The notes: generated by a model not told the origin, from the sequence alone. A stretch of 64,000 nucleotides of DNA from Anniella stebbinsi (GCA_029215795.1 JARDYH010000004.1:219473517-219537516); one strand, 5' to 3'; positions 32,816-44,227 are shown, numbered from the stretch's first letter. Numbers and translations: made by a program.

Positions 32816-34010
32816 TAGGGATGTGCACGGCCGAAATTATCGTATCGTATCGTCTTCGGAAATTCCGATATAAAAAAATTCTGATCTGATCATATGGGGG
32901 GGGGGGCGGGTAATCCGGATTTGATTGGGTCCAAAATCTGATAAATATCGGAAGTTCCGATCTGATTATGGTGTTTTTCCCCATAGGTTTGCATTGCGGG
33001 AAAGAAAGCTTTCCCCCAATGCAAGTCTATGGGGAAAAACACTGGGCCGGCACTCCCTCCCACCCCCCAATCGCCCTCCCTCCCTCCACTCGCTCTCCTT
33101 ACCCTCCCCGCCTCCTCCGTCATCACCACTGCCTCCGCCGCCCCGTAGTACTGCTAAAGAGGCTTTCTGGCCTGTTCATCTGTACAGAGCCGTGCCTAGT
33201 GATGTCATCATCACTTGATTCAGCTCTGTACTGACGAACAGGCTGGAAAGCCTGTTTAGCAGTAGTAAGGGGCGGTGGCGGCAGCAGGGAAGGCCGCAGG
33301 GAAGGAACGTGAGTGGGGGGGAAGGGAGGGAGGGGTCCCCAGGGGTCCCCACTTACCTGCGCTCATCCCCGCCACTGCCGGTCCGTAGTACTGCTACACA
33401 GGCTTTGTGGTGTGTTCGTCAGTACAGAGAGGTGCCGAGTGATGACATCACTCAGTGCGTCTCTGTACTGTCGAACAGGCCACAAAGCCTGTTTAGCAGT
33501 ACTACAGACTGGCGGTGGTGGTGGGGAAAGCCGCAGGTAAGGAGCGTGAGTGGGGGGGAAGGGAGGGAGGGGTCCCCAAGGGTCCCCACTTACCTGTGGC
33601 CTTCCCCGCTGCCGTTCGCTGCCCTCTGCTGCTTCCGGACTACTGAGGACTTGGCTTTGCAGCCTAGTTCTCAGTAGAGCGATGATGCTCTGGGTGACTT
33701 CATCACCCGGCACGTCATTGCAATACTGAGAACTAGGCCGCAAAGCCTAGTTCTCAGTTGTCCAGAAGCAGCGGAGGGCAGTGGATGGCAGGGGGAAGGC
33801 TGCAGGTAAGGGCGCAAGGGGGGGAAGGGAGGACTGGCCCTAAACTGGCGGTCCAATAATCCAATATGTCTGATAGTTATCAGACATATGGATTTCGGAT
33901 CCGATCAGATGGGGCCTCCTTAGAAAAGTATCATTATCGTTAATTGGATGTCCGATAACAACCTTATCAGATCATTATCGGACATCGGAACGATACGATA
34001 CACATCCCTA
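32816..34010. mobile_element. FB-A: hAT-type foldback element, GC-hairpin interior
   Basis: Starts TAGGGATGTGCACGG and ends ACGATACACATCCCTA. Perfect 8-bp duplication CTGAGTTG at 32808-32815 and 34011-34018. Subterminal words are CGTATCG/CGATACG and TCCGATAT/ATCGGA. Inside are a hairpin built on CCCATAG...TGCAATG (32977-33044) and three serial hairpin modules (33095-33270, 33350-33535, 33586-33806). The modules carry CTGCTAAACAGG-type arms, a GATGACATCA or similar centre, and CTTACCTG/CAGGTAAG at their edges. Poly-Pro and Gly-rich open frames over it follow from composition. No transposase, so it is non-autonomous. It shares its interior type with FB-C and FB-F and its end type with FB-D. Confidence 0.88.
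33095..33810. repeat. Three serial GC-rich hairpin modules in FB-A
   Basis: Each module has long inverted arms. Module 1 uses GTACTGCTAAAGAGGCTTTC against GAAAGCCTGTTTAGCAGTA. Module 2 uses GTAGTACTGCTACACAGGCT against the inverse. Module 3 uses CCTAGTTCTCAGTA against TACTGAGAACTAGG. The module 2 centre GAGTGATGACATCACTC is the FB-C centre with matched G-to-A and C-to-T changes on both sides. The spacers contain GGTCCCCACTTACCTG. Confidence 0.75.
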
Positions 34011-34020
34011 CTGAGTTGTA

Positions 34021-34420
34021 TTATCCTAATCATCATCTATTACATTTCTATGTTGTCCAATAGCCAAAGCTCTATGAGCAGGTTACAAAAGATTAAAACC
34101 TTAAAAATGAAATATAAAACATAATGCAAAAGCTATTTACATGCAAAAAACAAAAACAAAAAACAAACCTATTCTAAACACACAATAGAAATCCCACGGC
34201 TATTTATCATATGTTGTCAAATGCCTGGGAGTAGAGAAAAGTTTAACGTGGCACAAAAGGATGACAATGTTGGTGCCAGGCAGACCTCACTGGGGAGATT
34301 GTTACATAATTAGAGGCCATCACCAATAAGGTCCTCTCCCTTCTTGCCATCCTCTGAATCTTCCTCTCAAACCTTTTTTAGCAACGTTCTTAAATCTACT
34401 TATTGGACAACTGTATTTCC
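34021..34420 (-). mobile_element. L3/CR1-like LINE 3' region, antisense
   Basis: TTACATTTCTATGTTGTCCA, then ATAGCCAAAGCTCTATGAGC, is the reverse of the LINE end at 9835-9890. The continuation to 34400 (GCCATCACCAATAAGGTCCT) resembles the reverse of the ORF2 C-terminal part. Frame is lost. Confidence 0.55.
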
Positions 34421-34436
34421 CTTGTCCAATGAGCAA

Positions 34437-34495
34437 AAGGAGAAGAAGAAGAAGAAGAAGAAGAAGAAGAAGAAGAAGAAGAAGAAGAAGAGGGA
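34437..34495. repeat. (AAG)n microsatellite
   Basis: About 18 AAG units. It produces artefactual poly-Lys and poly-Leu open frames. Confidence 0.95.
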
Positions 34496-35469
34496 CATAG
34501 AAGAGGGACATCTTTCTATATTATGGGTGGGAGGCTGGAAGGTTCCAGTCCTAAAAAAACAAATTGCTTCAATCCAGTGAATTGCATTGTTAGCATCTGT
34601 TTTCTAGGGCTGTTGTAGAAAGGTCAAGGGGGGGGAGGAGGAGCCTCATGTTAATTCCAGGAAAAACTGAACAATTACCATGTGGAAATCATTGAAGCTC
34701 TGGGTTGGATCTAAAGTAGACCCATTGAAATAATGGATAACCTGTCTGGTTTCAGTGGGTCTACTCTGAGTCTGCATCTAACCCTCTGTCTTTGGAATGT
34801 GGGTGTGCAGGGATTGGATTGACATTTAAGCTCTTGGAATTCTGTTATTGGACAGATTGGTCTACATGCAAATTCAAATGATGCCCATGACTTGTAGGTC
34901 CATCTTCTTGTCACAGGGCACATTCCATCAGGGGCTTTCCAATCATTCTTAAGATGCCACCAGGCTAAATTTGGGGTGGGGGGGGGCTTCAACTGGTTTC
35001 AGTCATCACAACTCCTTACCCCCTGCACCCATCCTTCTGAAACTTTTCAGGTTTCCTGCCTAGAGACATGTCTATGATATGTGCCATTTGCACACAATTT
35101 CCCCTTCCTCATAAACCAATGTGCTAATTCCTCTGAAACATTTCCTGTTTCTTACTTTGAGGCACTTCTGTGATACCTTTTTTTTTTAATACACATGTAA
35201 ATGTGCTTCTGCTCAAAATTCTCAACATGTATTTAACTAAAACTGGGAAGGCTCTATGCTGTTAGAAGGGGCAACTTTCTCTGAATATTTCATCCAGTTC
35301 TGCCAAGAAATTACAAGTTATTGGCAGGTCCCTTTTAAAATAAAAATAAATATATGAAGGTGCATCGGACAACCACCACTGCACCTATTTTTCTGATATT
35401 TGGCTGATTTAATACCCTCTGAAGGTATTAAATCAGGATCTGGCAAACAGAAACAAAGTTATAGCCATT
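34496..35469. other. Unclassified sequence with P5-like arms
   Basis: 34708-34790 carries AAGTAGACCCATTGAAATAA and TTTCAGTGGGTCTACTCTGA in inverted order, a small P5-family palindrome. Elsewhere no repeat or exon was recognised. Confidence 0.4.
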
Positions 35470-35516
35470 TAATATCTATCTATATCTATCTATCTATATC
35501 TATCTATCTATCTATC

Positions 35517-35552
<36 letters not shown>

Positions 35553-35553
35553 C
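35470..35553. repeat. (TATC)n microsatellite
   Basis: About 20 TATC units with two interruptions. Confidence 0.95.
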
Positions 35554-35699
35554 CATGACAGTGAATAGGTGGCCCCACGCCTCAAATTTCCAAATTTCCA
35601 TTCTGGTTTGGTGTCTGAGTCAAGGTAGGAACCTGGAGGAAGTAAGTTGTCTGAAGGGGTGTAACATCGGAATGACTATGCTGCCACAATGACTTTAGC

Positions 35700-35860
35700 T
35701 AGCTTGTCTGATGTATGGTGTGTGACTTTGGGCCAGTCTTTGACTCTTAGCCTCATTTACTTCACAGGGTTGTTGTGAGGATAAAATGGACTGTATAAAC
35801 TGCCATGGGCTCCTTGTAAGAATAAAAATGGTGGGGTAAAAATAAGAAATACTTCTTTAT
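35700..35860 (+). mobile_element. MIR-like SINE, 5'-truncated
   Basis: GTGTGTGACTTTGGGCCAGT, then CACAGGGTTGTTGTGAGGAT and AAAATGGA, then a GTGGGGTAAAAATAAG-type tail. Same family as 16498-16727, without the tRNA head. Confidence 0.7.
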
Positions 35861-35956
35861 TATTGCAGATCTAAAATGGTGTTGTGGCATTTTGCTTTTC
35901 CTTGGGATTTTATGTTTCTCTCTCCGCCCCATGCTTTTCTGGTAATATTAGGCTAA

Positions 35957-36276
35957 TAGACTGACCATATGAAAAGGAGGACAGGTCTCCTGTAACTTTA
36001 ACAGTTGTAGAGAAAAGGGAATTTCAGCCAGTGTCATTTGTATGCAATTAGTTCCTGATAAAATTCCCTCTTCATCACAACTGTTAAAGTTGCAGGGGCC
36101 CTGCCTTCTTTTGAATATGGTCACTCTAGTATAGTGCCTGCACCTTTAACTGTTGTGATGACAAGGGAATTTCACCAGGAACTAATTGCATACCAATGAC
36201 ACTGGCTGAAATTCCCTTTTCTCTACAACTGTTAAAGTTACAGGAGCCCTGTCCTCCTTTTCAGATGGTCAGCCTA
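35957..36276. mobile_element. P1 palindromic hAT-like MITE, long form
   Basis: Ends TAGACTGACCATATGAAAAG and GATGGTCAGCCTA. The internal order is identical to 520-839, including the central GGTCACTCTAGTATAGTGCC. Both halves are intact and closely matched. The flanks do not show a clean duplication. Length is 320 bp, the same as copy 1. Confidence 0.85.
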
Positions 36277-36324
36277 TTAATTAGGGCCACTTCCCACTCT
36301 ACTAGATGGAGATTCCATGTAGTT

Positions 36325-36650
36325 CAGTATTTCATAAGAACATGAGAAGGGCCATTCTGGATCGGGACAATGTGCCTTTTGTTCACATAGTGGCCAAGCA
36401 GTTGCCCATTTTAAACCCACAAACAGGGATGCAAGTGCAACAGGACCCTATTGGCCATGTTCCCCAGCAACTGGTGTACATCGGCATGGTGCCTCTGTTA
36501 CTAGAGGTAGCATACAGCCATCAGGACTAGTAGCCACTAATAGCCTTATCCAGCATGTCCAGTCCCCTTTTAAAGCCATCCAACGTAGTGGCCATCACCA
36601 CATCTTGTGGTAGTGAATCCCATAGTTCATGGCTGCACTGTATATTAATA
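36325..36650 (-). mobile_element. CR1/L3-like LINE 3' end, antisense
   Basis: Begins TTTCATAAGAACATGAGAAG, the reverse of the tail at 28955-28970. It continues with CCCAGCAACTGGTGTACATC and GTCCCCTTTTAAAGCCATCC, which correspond in reverse to blocks of 28660-28975. Confidence 0.75.
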
Positions 36651-37093
36651 CCATAGCCACATGGAATGGGGACCAATCAGGTGGGTGTCTCTCAATCTGT
36701 GAGTACCTGTCCTCCCGGTAGAATGGCGATCAACTGGGAAATAACCACATGAGTGGCCCCACTGGCATAAAACCATAGAGATTCAGCTCCTAATCTATGT
36801 ACAGTATGTGGTGCAAAGGGAGTCTATGAATATAGAAACCATGAGAGCTGTGAAGGATCACATAGGAATTTCATCTTTCTCAGGCATTTCGGTCTTTCAC
36901 TTTCTGATGTTTTTAAATCCATTGCTGTATTGCACCTGTGAAACCATCCACTCCCTGCACTTTTCAAAAATATAGTTTCAAATAAAAACCTTGGGAAATG
37001 TTAGTTTTCTTTCTGTCCCTTTCTAGCCCCTAGCCTTGCTCTTTCTCTCCCCTTTAGCCCTTTGCCTTGCCATTTCCCCCCCTCCCTCCCAGC
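36651..37093. other. Unclassified sequence
   Basis: No repeat or exon recognised. Confidence 0.35.
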
Positions 37094-37101
37094 CTCTAGC
37101 C

Positions 37102-37420
37102 TAGGCTGACCAGATAAAATCCAGGTCAGGGCTCATGTAACTTGAACAGTTGTAGAGCAAAGGGAATTTCAGCCAGTGTCATTTGTATGCAATTAGTTCC
37201 TGGTGAAATTTCCTCTTCATCACAACAGTTAAAGTTGCAGGCACTATACTAGAGTGACCATATACAAAAGAAGGCAGGGCTCTGCAACTTTAACTGTTGT
37301 GATGAAGAGGGAATTTCACCAGGAACTAATTGCATACAAATGACACTGGCTGAAATTCCCTTTGCTCTACAACTGTTAAAGTTACATGAGCCCTGACCTG
37401 GATTTTATCTGGTCACCCTA
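37102..37420. mobile_element. P1 palindromic hAT-like MITE with perfect 8-bp duplication
   Basis: Ends TAGGCTGACCAGATAAAATC and GATTTTATCTGGTCACCCTA. The flanks CTCTAGCC (37094-37101) and CTCTAGCC (37421-37428) are identical 8-mers, diagnostic of hAT-type insertion. The halves are inverted copies joined at the internal terminus TAGAGTGACC (37251). No ORF. Confidence 0.92.
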
Positions 37421-37428
37421 CTCTAGCC

Positions 37429-37899
37429 TTGACATTCCCCCTCCTCTCTGGATCATGTCTGACTAGTCAGGCCCCACAGCAGCCATTATGTGATTCGCCA
37501 TATCCACTATTGGATGCTTCCTCCATTTTAATGCTCCATTTTGCTGTTCTTATATTGGAGATGTTTTAATGCTGTGTTTCAGTGCTGTGTTTTACTACTA
37601 TGTTTTCATATTGCCTATTAGTGTTGTTAACCACTGAGAGATTCTATCATATTCAGTGGTATATCAATGTTGCAAATAATTATGTGACTAGCCACATCTT
37701 TCATTGGCAGCCATCTTGTGGTGGTGCCCACAGTAGTTTCTCAAATGCCCAAATGTGCCCGGGGGTCCAAAAAGGTTGTGGGGGGCAAATTAAGCTTTAG
37801 ATGAGCCATTTCAACCTTTTAGGTTTGGGGAAAAACAACAACCCACGATCGGCAGAAAAGGGGTGGGTCCAGGGAAAGGGGTGTGCAGCTATCTGGGGA
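37429..37899. other. LINE tail remnant and P3-like flank
   Basis: 37560-37690 (TTTTAATGCTGTGTTTCAGT, then CAGTGGTATATCAATGTTGC) resembles an L3-like LINE 3' UTR. 37730-37890 is probably the left part of an old P3-type element whose right end survives at 38181-38228. Confidence 0.4.
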
Positions 37900-38172
37900 T
37901 AGGGTGACCATATGGAAAGGAGGTCTGGGCTCCTGTATCTTTAAGAGTTATATTGAAAGGGGAATTTCAGCAGGTGAAACTCCCACGTCATCACAACCGT
38001 TAAAGCTGCAGGATACAAAAGCAGGCAAGGCTACTGCAGCTTTAACGGTTGTGATGAAGAGGGAATTTCAGCAGGTGCTGCATGCATACCAATGACACCT
38101 GCTGAAATTCCCCTTTCAATACAACTGTTAAAGATACAGGAGCCCTGTCCTCCTTTTCGTATGGTCACCCTA
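37900..38172. mobile_element. P1 palindromic hAT-like MITE nested in an older element
   Basis: Ends TAGGGTGACCATATGGAAAG and CGTATGGTCACCCTA. The identical 8-mers TCTGGGGA flank it (37892-37899 and 38173-38180). It is shorter (273 bp) because one half lacks part of the inner block. The host on the right (GGGCCAAATATGGCCCACAG, then GCCTGAGGTTC) is a P3-type end, so P1 inserted later. Confidence 0.92.
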
Positions 38173-38180
38173 TCTGGGGA

Positions 38181-38228
38181 AACACGGAGGGCCAAATATG
38201 GCCCACAGGCCTGAGGTTCAACAGCATT
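38181..38228. mobile_element. P3 hAT-like right-end fragment
   Basis: GGCCCACAGGCCTGAGGTTC, then AACAGCATTGCCCTA, is the inverse of the P3 start seen at 29007 (CAGGGGTATAGAACCTCAGG). Confidence 0.6.
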
Positions 38229-38864
38229 GCCCTATTATCATGATGCCTCTGGTGCACACATGCATGCCACAGGGTTCCTACACCTTATGTTGCCAGAACA
38301 GCATAATTCAGGTTAGACTCCCATAACATGTGACATGCAAACTTTTGTCAGGGGTTAAGGAAGCAATGGTGGACAACTTGTGATCTGTGCTTGTAACAAA
38401 CAGCTCTGGCAAGCCAATCACCACCTGGAGGGTGCCGTTTTGGCTGGGGCATACTCCACCAAGCCACAGCCAGAGTAGAGTGATTGTGCGAAGTGGCTTT
38501 AAGTTATCATGAGATTCAGCTCTGCCTTTCAAAATAATGTCAAAGAACACTTTCAGGTTTATCAATTACTGTTTGCAAGCTGTAAATTACCAATTTTGAG
38601 AGCATAATTTGTCTGTAATGTATGTTTTAACAGTGTGATTTGTTTCTTGTTTGTAATTAATGCTGAGCTTTGAAGCTAAAATTGCAAGACAAATCATTAT
38701 GGGCAAAGCCATTACCTTGGATATGACTGCTTAAGATTTGTAATATACTGTAACATCACTTTGTATGCATAATTGCCAGACACACCACACTGGTCTTAAA
38801 ATTTCAGGAGGGAGCAGGGGAAGACTCTGTATTAAAGATTTGCTCACAAAAATGTAACTAGATC
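38229..38864. other. Single-copy AT-rich stretch
   Basis: 38560-38760 is repeat-free and dense in short AT motifs (GTTTGTAATTAATGCTGAGC, CAAATCATTATGGGC). It is a candidate conserved non-coding block. No exon seen. Confidence 0.3.
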
Positions 38865-39140
38865 AGTGGTTTTCAAATTTTCTACCTTCATGGAGGCCTT
38901 TCCACCTTGATTGGTGTACTGATGAACCTTTGCTTGTTGCAAAGGATTCTAGGACATTTGGGTCAAACTCGTGTTTCAAGCTGACCTGTTGCGCCTCATC
39001 ATTAACCAGCATAAGCTGAAAGTGTTCTCTAAAGCACACGCAACACTCACATTTTCAGAGAACGTTGGCGGTTGAGCAAATGTGAACCGCCATGGAATGG
39101 ACAATTCCATCGGTAACTCCAACAGTGGACTAGTAAAAGG
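38865..39140. mobile_element. Probable hAT (Charlie-like) remnant
   Basis: CAGTGGTTTTCAAATTTTCT at 38873 matches the well-known CAGTGGTTCTCAAA-type start of Charlie/MER5-class hAT elements. The right end was not found, so the extent is a guess. Confidence 0.45.
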
Positions 39141-39329
39141 TCGGGAACACCAGACTCTACATCATTACCAAATCTAAGCAGATGTGAATGTGATCTGGAT
39201 GGGAGATCACCAGGAGAAATAATGTTAATACTTTTTTTTTCAAATGCACATTTACATTAAAATCAGTTAACAAGAGCTCACAAAAATATCTGCAATATAT
39301 GCATATCCCACTTTTGAGAGGTTTAGGAT

Positions 39330-39740
39330 CAGGGCCGGCCTTAGAGGTGGGTGAGCTGGGCAGTTGCCCATGGTGCTGAGCTGAAGGGGACATCAAGCTG
39401 AGCTGGGGAGGGGGGGCAGAGGCAAACTGAACTCAGTGGCTATGTGTGTGTTTTTAATATACTGTCAGCAACGAGCTTGGGTGGCAAAAAGCTGGTGTCT
39501 GTAACCTTCCCCCCTCCCCAATATTCTACAGGTTGTTTAGATAGTAACTGCAAAAATGTTTTCCTTTGTATTAGCTTTAAAGTATGCTTCTTTTTCAATG
39601 GCATTTGTTGTACACAAGCCATAGAACTTTTTAATACTGCAAAGTGCTCAGCCGACCCACGGCGGTGGGGGGAGGGGACAGGATGGGATGACCGAGGCAC
39701 TCATGCCCAGGACACAATTTATCCTAGCTCCGGTCCCAAG
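39330..39740. mobile_element. Probable hAT remnant with CAGGGCCGG start
   Basis: CAGGGCCGGCCTTAGAGGTG, then GGCAGTTGCCC, at the left and ATCCTAGCTCCGGTCCC at the right are plausible inverted ends. No duplication or ORF. Confidence 0.45.
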
Positions 39741-39991
39741 AACAATATGACCAAAATTGAGGGAGGAAATTAGGCAAAGGTTGGGGAGTTGTTGAGAGTG
39801 GAACACACGCTACCTTCTTGGAAGTTTACAAATTTGAACAAATACATTTCTAAGCACTCTTACACCAAAGGTCTACGGTGAATAGCAGCATCAGGGCAGT
39901 TCCATAGCTGAAGGGTCCCAAGCTAGCTGTTCTAACTGATGGGCACATGAGCAGAACCACTGACAATGATCTAAGCATAAAGGCAGAATCC
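39741..39991. other. Unclassified sequence
   Basis: No repeat or exon recognised. Confidence 0.35.
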
Positions 39992-40483
39992 TGTGGGGGA
40001 AGACAAGCTGGAGGGGGTTCAGAAGAGGGCAACGAAGATGATCAGGGGTCTGGAAACAAAGCCCTGTGAGGAGAGACTGAATGAACTGGGCATGTTTAGC
40101 CTTGAGAAGAGAAGGCTTAGGGGAGACATGACAACACTCTTCAAATACTTGAAAGGTTGTCACACAGATGAGGGCCAGGATCTCTTCTCAATCATCCCAG
40201 AATGCAGGACACAGAATAATGGGCTCAAGTTACAGGAAGCCAGATTTCGGCTGGACATCAGGAAAAACCTCCTGACTGTTAGAGCAGTATGACAATGGAG
40301 CCAATGACTTAGGGAGGTTGTGGGCTCTCCTGCACTAGAGTAATTTAAGATGCAGCTGGACAGCCATCTGTCAGGTATGCTTTAAGGTGGATTCCTGCAT
40401 TGAGCAGGGGGTTGGACTCGATGGCCTTGTAGGCCCCTTCCAACTCTACTATTCTATGATTCTATGATTCTATGATTCTATGA
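39992..40483 (+). mobile_element. CR1 LINE 3' end, sense
   Basis: Begins in ORF2 and ends with the CR1 tail, four copies of ATTCTATG (40450-40483). Antisense partners are at 8007-8497, 15619-15705, 20188-20437 and 60976-61174. It is 5'-truncated as usual for CR1. No reverse transcriptase or endonuclease domain is included. Confidence 0.9.
39993..40292 (+). pseudogene. CR1 ORF2 C-terminal fragment
   Basis: Open peptide of about 99 residues: [20 protein letters not shown], then [20 protein letters not shown], then [16 protein letters not shown]. This is the conserved C-terminal tail of CR1 reverse transcriptases. It meets a stop in the QW-type region at 40290, where intact copies continue. Inactive. 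Confidence 0.88.
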
Positions 40484-41440
40484 AAAAATGTTTGCCTGCT
40501 GGCAGAAGGACAACAGAGAGGGAGCCAAGCTAGACTTCCTCGGCAAGGAGTTCCAGCTCCTGGGAGCAGCCACTGAGAAAGCCGTCTCTCGTGTCCTCAG
40601 CAAACATGCCTCCAATGGTGGGCCTTCCCTGAAGTTCTTGAAACCCAGATAGGCTCATCTAGAAAGAACTAGTCTTTCAAACAGCCTGGTCTCAAGTCAT
40701 AGAGGACTTAAGTTTACACTTCCCATGTGAGCTGGCCTCCTGGTAGTCCCTTGGAAGTGAGTTGAGGACTTGCTAGACATGTCCCCAATGCACTTGAGGA
40801 AATGCAAGACAATTAGCATGCATTATCCTTATTTGTGATTAAACTATCAAATGAACAAATGCCTACCATAGATCTTTAAATAAAAGCTTTGGCAGGCAAG
40901 CTGTGAGGACCTAAAGTTGGGGACCTCGGCCTAGTTCCAATAACGTCGCTGCTCCTGATGGGATGTATTGCTCGTATGGGAGACTGCGCGAATGCATGAT
41001 GAGACTTTGCAATCCAGACTGACAGGAACCAGAAGCCAGGCTTAGCAGTGTTTTCAGATCCAGAATTATAGAGCTTGATCTGTGCCAACACAGGCCTAGA
41101 CTGTCCAGATAGACTGAACAGGAGGTAAAAGGAATGCCAAAAAAAAGAGAAGAAGCTGAAATCTAATTAATTGGAAACAAGGGAAAAAGTCATCCTAATG
41201 GCAACTCTGAAGATGTACACATTTAATTGGAGAATACCCTACCCTATTGTCAGTTACTGCCATTTCTGCTGTTGCTGAATAATGAACAAATGACTCTCTC
41301 TGATTGGATAGATTCAGATACCCATTTTATTTGGACTGAATGTGGTCTTTGAATTCGTGTGTTGGTAGGAACTAAGAGGAACTTCGGTGTTTGAAGTCGT
41401 CCCATTGTGCACTGTATGAAATCCAATAGCCATATTTATT
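40484..41440. other. Unclassified sequence
   Basis: 40498-40640 (GGCAGAAGGACAACAGAGAG, then GGAGCAGCCACTGAGAAAGC) resembles the LINE ORF2/3' UTR type seen reversed at 52180-52240. No frame is kept. The rest is unclassified. Confidence 0.35.
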
Positions 41441-41605
41441 TGTTCCTTCGTTACATTTATATCCTGCCTTTTCCTTCAAAGAGCTCAAGGCAGCACACAG
41501 GATCCCCCTCCTATTTTATCCAGACAACAAGCATGTACGATAGGTTAACCCATATTTCCCAAACCCCAGTCCAACACTCTATACCACACTGGCTCTCATA
41601 ATGCT
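41441..41605 (-). mobile_element. MIR-like SINE, antisense, degraded
   Basis: TTACATTTATATCCTGCCTT, then TTCCTTCAAAGAGCTCAAGG, is the reverse of the SINE tail. The end (CCAGTCCAACACTCTATACC, then ACACTGGCT) is the reverse of the tRNA-like head (AGTGTGTTGGACTGG in 16520-16535). Confidence 0.65.
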
Positions 41606-43430
41606 GCTAAGAGGTCTTCAAAGGATGAGTTATCAGTCTAATAAATGTGTTGTTGTTTAATCTAATCAATCTAATACATTTACCTGCCTGGACATGAAAA
41701 TCATCATCTGAGGCCCTCCTCCAGGTGCCTGTGTTCAACGTGGAAGAGAGAGATTTCAAAGTGGATTAAATATGCAGGTAGCAGTATTAGTCCATTAAAG
41801 AAAGAAAGGGGAAAAACCTCTCTAAATGATAGTTTATTAAAAATAATTAAACTGTCACAAAGATGTGAGCAACTTTTCAAGTTCATCCAAACTCTTCATC
41901 TAGATGTTAAACAAAGGAAGTGGGGAGGGATATTTGGGGGCAATGTGAAAAAGCACGGATCTTTAAATTGTAATAGTCCCCAAATGGAATAGTTCTCCCC
42001 CCCCCTTTCTTTTTTTCATTTTTGCAAACTAAGAGTGCAGTCCTATATACATCTACTGAGACATAGAGTTGAGTTCAATGGGACTAACTTTCCAGAAATC
42101 AGGTATGGGGAAACTGCAATTAGGAATGTATGAGAATTTTATTTCAGTTCTTCACTCATTCAAAAATGTACCCATTTGCAACCAGAAACACCAACGGGAT
42201 TGCATGTTCTCCAAAAATGTCCATGAATTCCTGAGCTTGCATGCTCATTCACAAAACTTGTACTTTAAATATGGAAAACTTTTCCCATTGGAACGAACTG
42301 AAAATAGGTTGCAAATGAGAACGGGGGGAGGGGGGGAAATCTACACTATAGGTTTGCTACGTTTAAAATGGGTTATGACCACTCATTGGGCCACATGATG
42401 TAGTTCCTGTAACATTTTAGAGCAGTTGTTGTTTAGAGCAGTTGTCTGATTTTCTTTGATTTATCCCGTTCTTTTCTTTATATAAATCATTGTAGGAAGA
42501 ATAATGTGTCTTTCTTTACCGGTGCATATTCACTGGAAAAAAACCTCCGGTATCCTATCACAGCCGTGGGGGTGTGGCCAAAACCATTCGAATATTCGAA
42601 ACATGCTCTTCAATAGTAAAATCTTCATTGAAAGGAAGGGAAAGGAAGGGAGAAGGAGGAAAGCGGGCAAAGGAGGAAGTGGGCGTGGAAAGTACGGAGA
42701 GCAGAAGACCGTTACAGGAAGAGACAATACCCACAGTAAAGACGGGAGAAAGGATCGATAATAACGTATGTACTACTTAATGTGGCCTGTCATGTTTTAA
42801 TACGTTGCAATTCACAATGTAACAATCAACATTTTAAAATGTAAAAAGCGTATGTGTAGATTCCCTCCAGGAATGAGCCAGACCGAGTTTCGAAATGAAA
42901 TTCTGAGAAATTCAGCAAGCTCAAGCATCCCTTGTTCTCCAGTCCCTATGCACACTGACCTAGCAGTACATCCCACTGAACTGAATGGGGCTAACTTCTG
43001 GGAAGACATGCACAGGATTGCATTGCTAATTAGGGTAGACTATGCTTGGTGCAAAGAGACCCCAGCTTACAGAAAAGTCTACAGACTGCATTCCCTTTAA
43101 AAAAATATAAACAGCGTCAGTGGCTTAGTTCTCTTTGATGTTGCTAGGAATGCAGGGGCCTTGCAATATTGTTTTGGGCTGTGTATGTAACTTATATGTA
43201 ATATGCACTTGCACATTTTTGTACATAATGCTTTGCCTTGGTGCATTTTCTCCAGAACTGAAACTCCAGTTGCAAAATGGTGCCAAATTTATTATGTCAT
43301 CTGGCCACTCCATTGGCATGGCAAAATCCACTCCTAAGACCACTCTCTTGACAAACCCTTTAAGAGACAAGTTGATTGTTCATGCTCTGTACATACCATG
43401 TCATCCTTCTTTCACTGGATGAGATTCAGC
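41606..43430. other. Unclassified sequence with P5-like fragments
   Basis: P5-type arm words occur at 42030-42090 (AAGAGTGCAGTCCTATATAC) and 42945-43025 (TGAATGGGGCTAACTTCTGG). A purine-rich block lies at 42640-42740. No exon or RNA gene recognised. Confidence 0.35.
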
Positions 43431-44227
43431 ATTAGGGAAAATCAAAAGGCAAGTCAATAAACAAGCAAATGGTGAGGCAGAGAGGTATCTGTCCATCAAG
43501 AGAGCAGGTCAAGGCAGTAGTCAACAGGCAACTGGCAATGGTCAAAGGCAGTCTTACTAGGCAAGAAGTTGAGTTCCAAAAGAAAGGTCTGAGGCACAGA
43601 CAAGGTCCAAACACGGGTGAGCAGTCCAACTCAAACCCAGTCCAAGAAAGAGAGTCAAGCAGAAATCCAAGGGTCAGCAGCACAAAAATACAGTCATGGA
43701 GCAAGACCAGAAAAACAAGGATTCAAGGCACTGGAGTTTATAGAAAGATATTGTTCCAGCAGCTAGCGAGCTCTAACTGAAAGCTTATATAGTCAGAGAT
43801 TTCAGAACCTCAGCTGTAGTTCATCATGTGTTCTGGCAAAATTCCTGTGTGTGAGAAGGGTCTTACACATAAGAAGGCTTTTCCTTTTCAGGAGCCATCA
43901 TTTTCAACTGAGCACTCCGTCTCAGAGGAACCCTCCTGGCCTACAGGATGGTAATGCTCTTGGGTGATAGGTGGTTGTTTAGCCTCTGCCTCTGAGGCAG
44001 AGTGCCCATCCTTTTGTGGAAATGGACCTGCAGCCATCTTCCCCAAAGCCCAGGCTCCCCCAGTTCTCCTGACATGGGCGGTTTCTCTCTCTGGGAGCCC
44101 CACCTGGCATTGTCCAACTCCCTGTGGAGAATCTCTTCACCAGGGGCATGACACGCTTTGTGTCCTCGATATCAAGTGATGCTGAATGATGAGCAGACAT
44201 AAGACTGTGCAAGGCATTATTATGATA
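43431..44227. other. Unclassified, possibly LTR-retroelement-derived
   Basis: 43440-43740 is a purine-rich, CAAGGCAG/GGTCAAGGCAG-type sequence. This composition is often seen in untranslated parts of reptile LTR elements, but no LTR pair, primer site or gag/pol frame is present. 43880-44160 has CTCTGCCTCTGAGGCAGAG (43982-44000), a short perfect palindrome. Confidence 0.3.

Noticed and set aside
34320..34580. Poly-Lys / poly-Leu open frames
   Set aside because: Produced by the (AAG)n microsatellite.
43431..44227. Possible LTR retrotransposon
   Set aside because: Composition is suggestive but no LTR pair, primer-binding site or gag/pol frame is visible.
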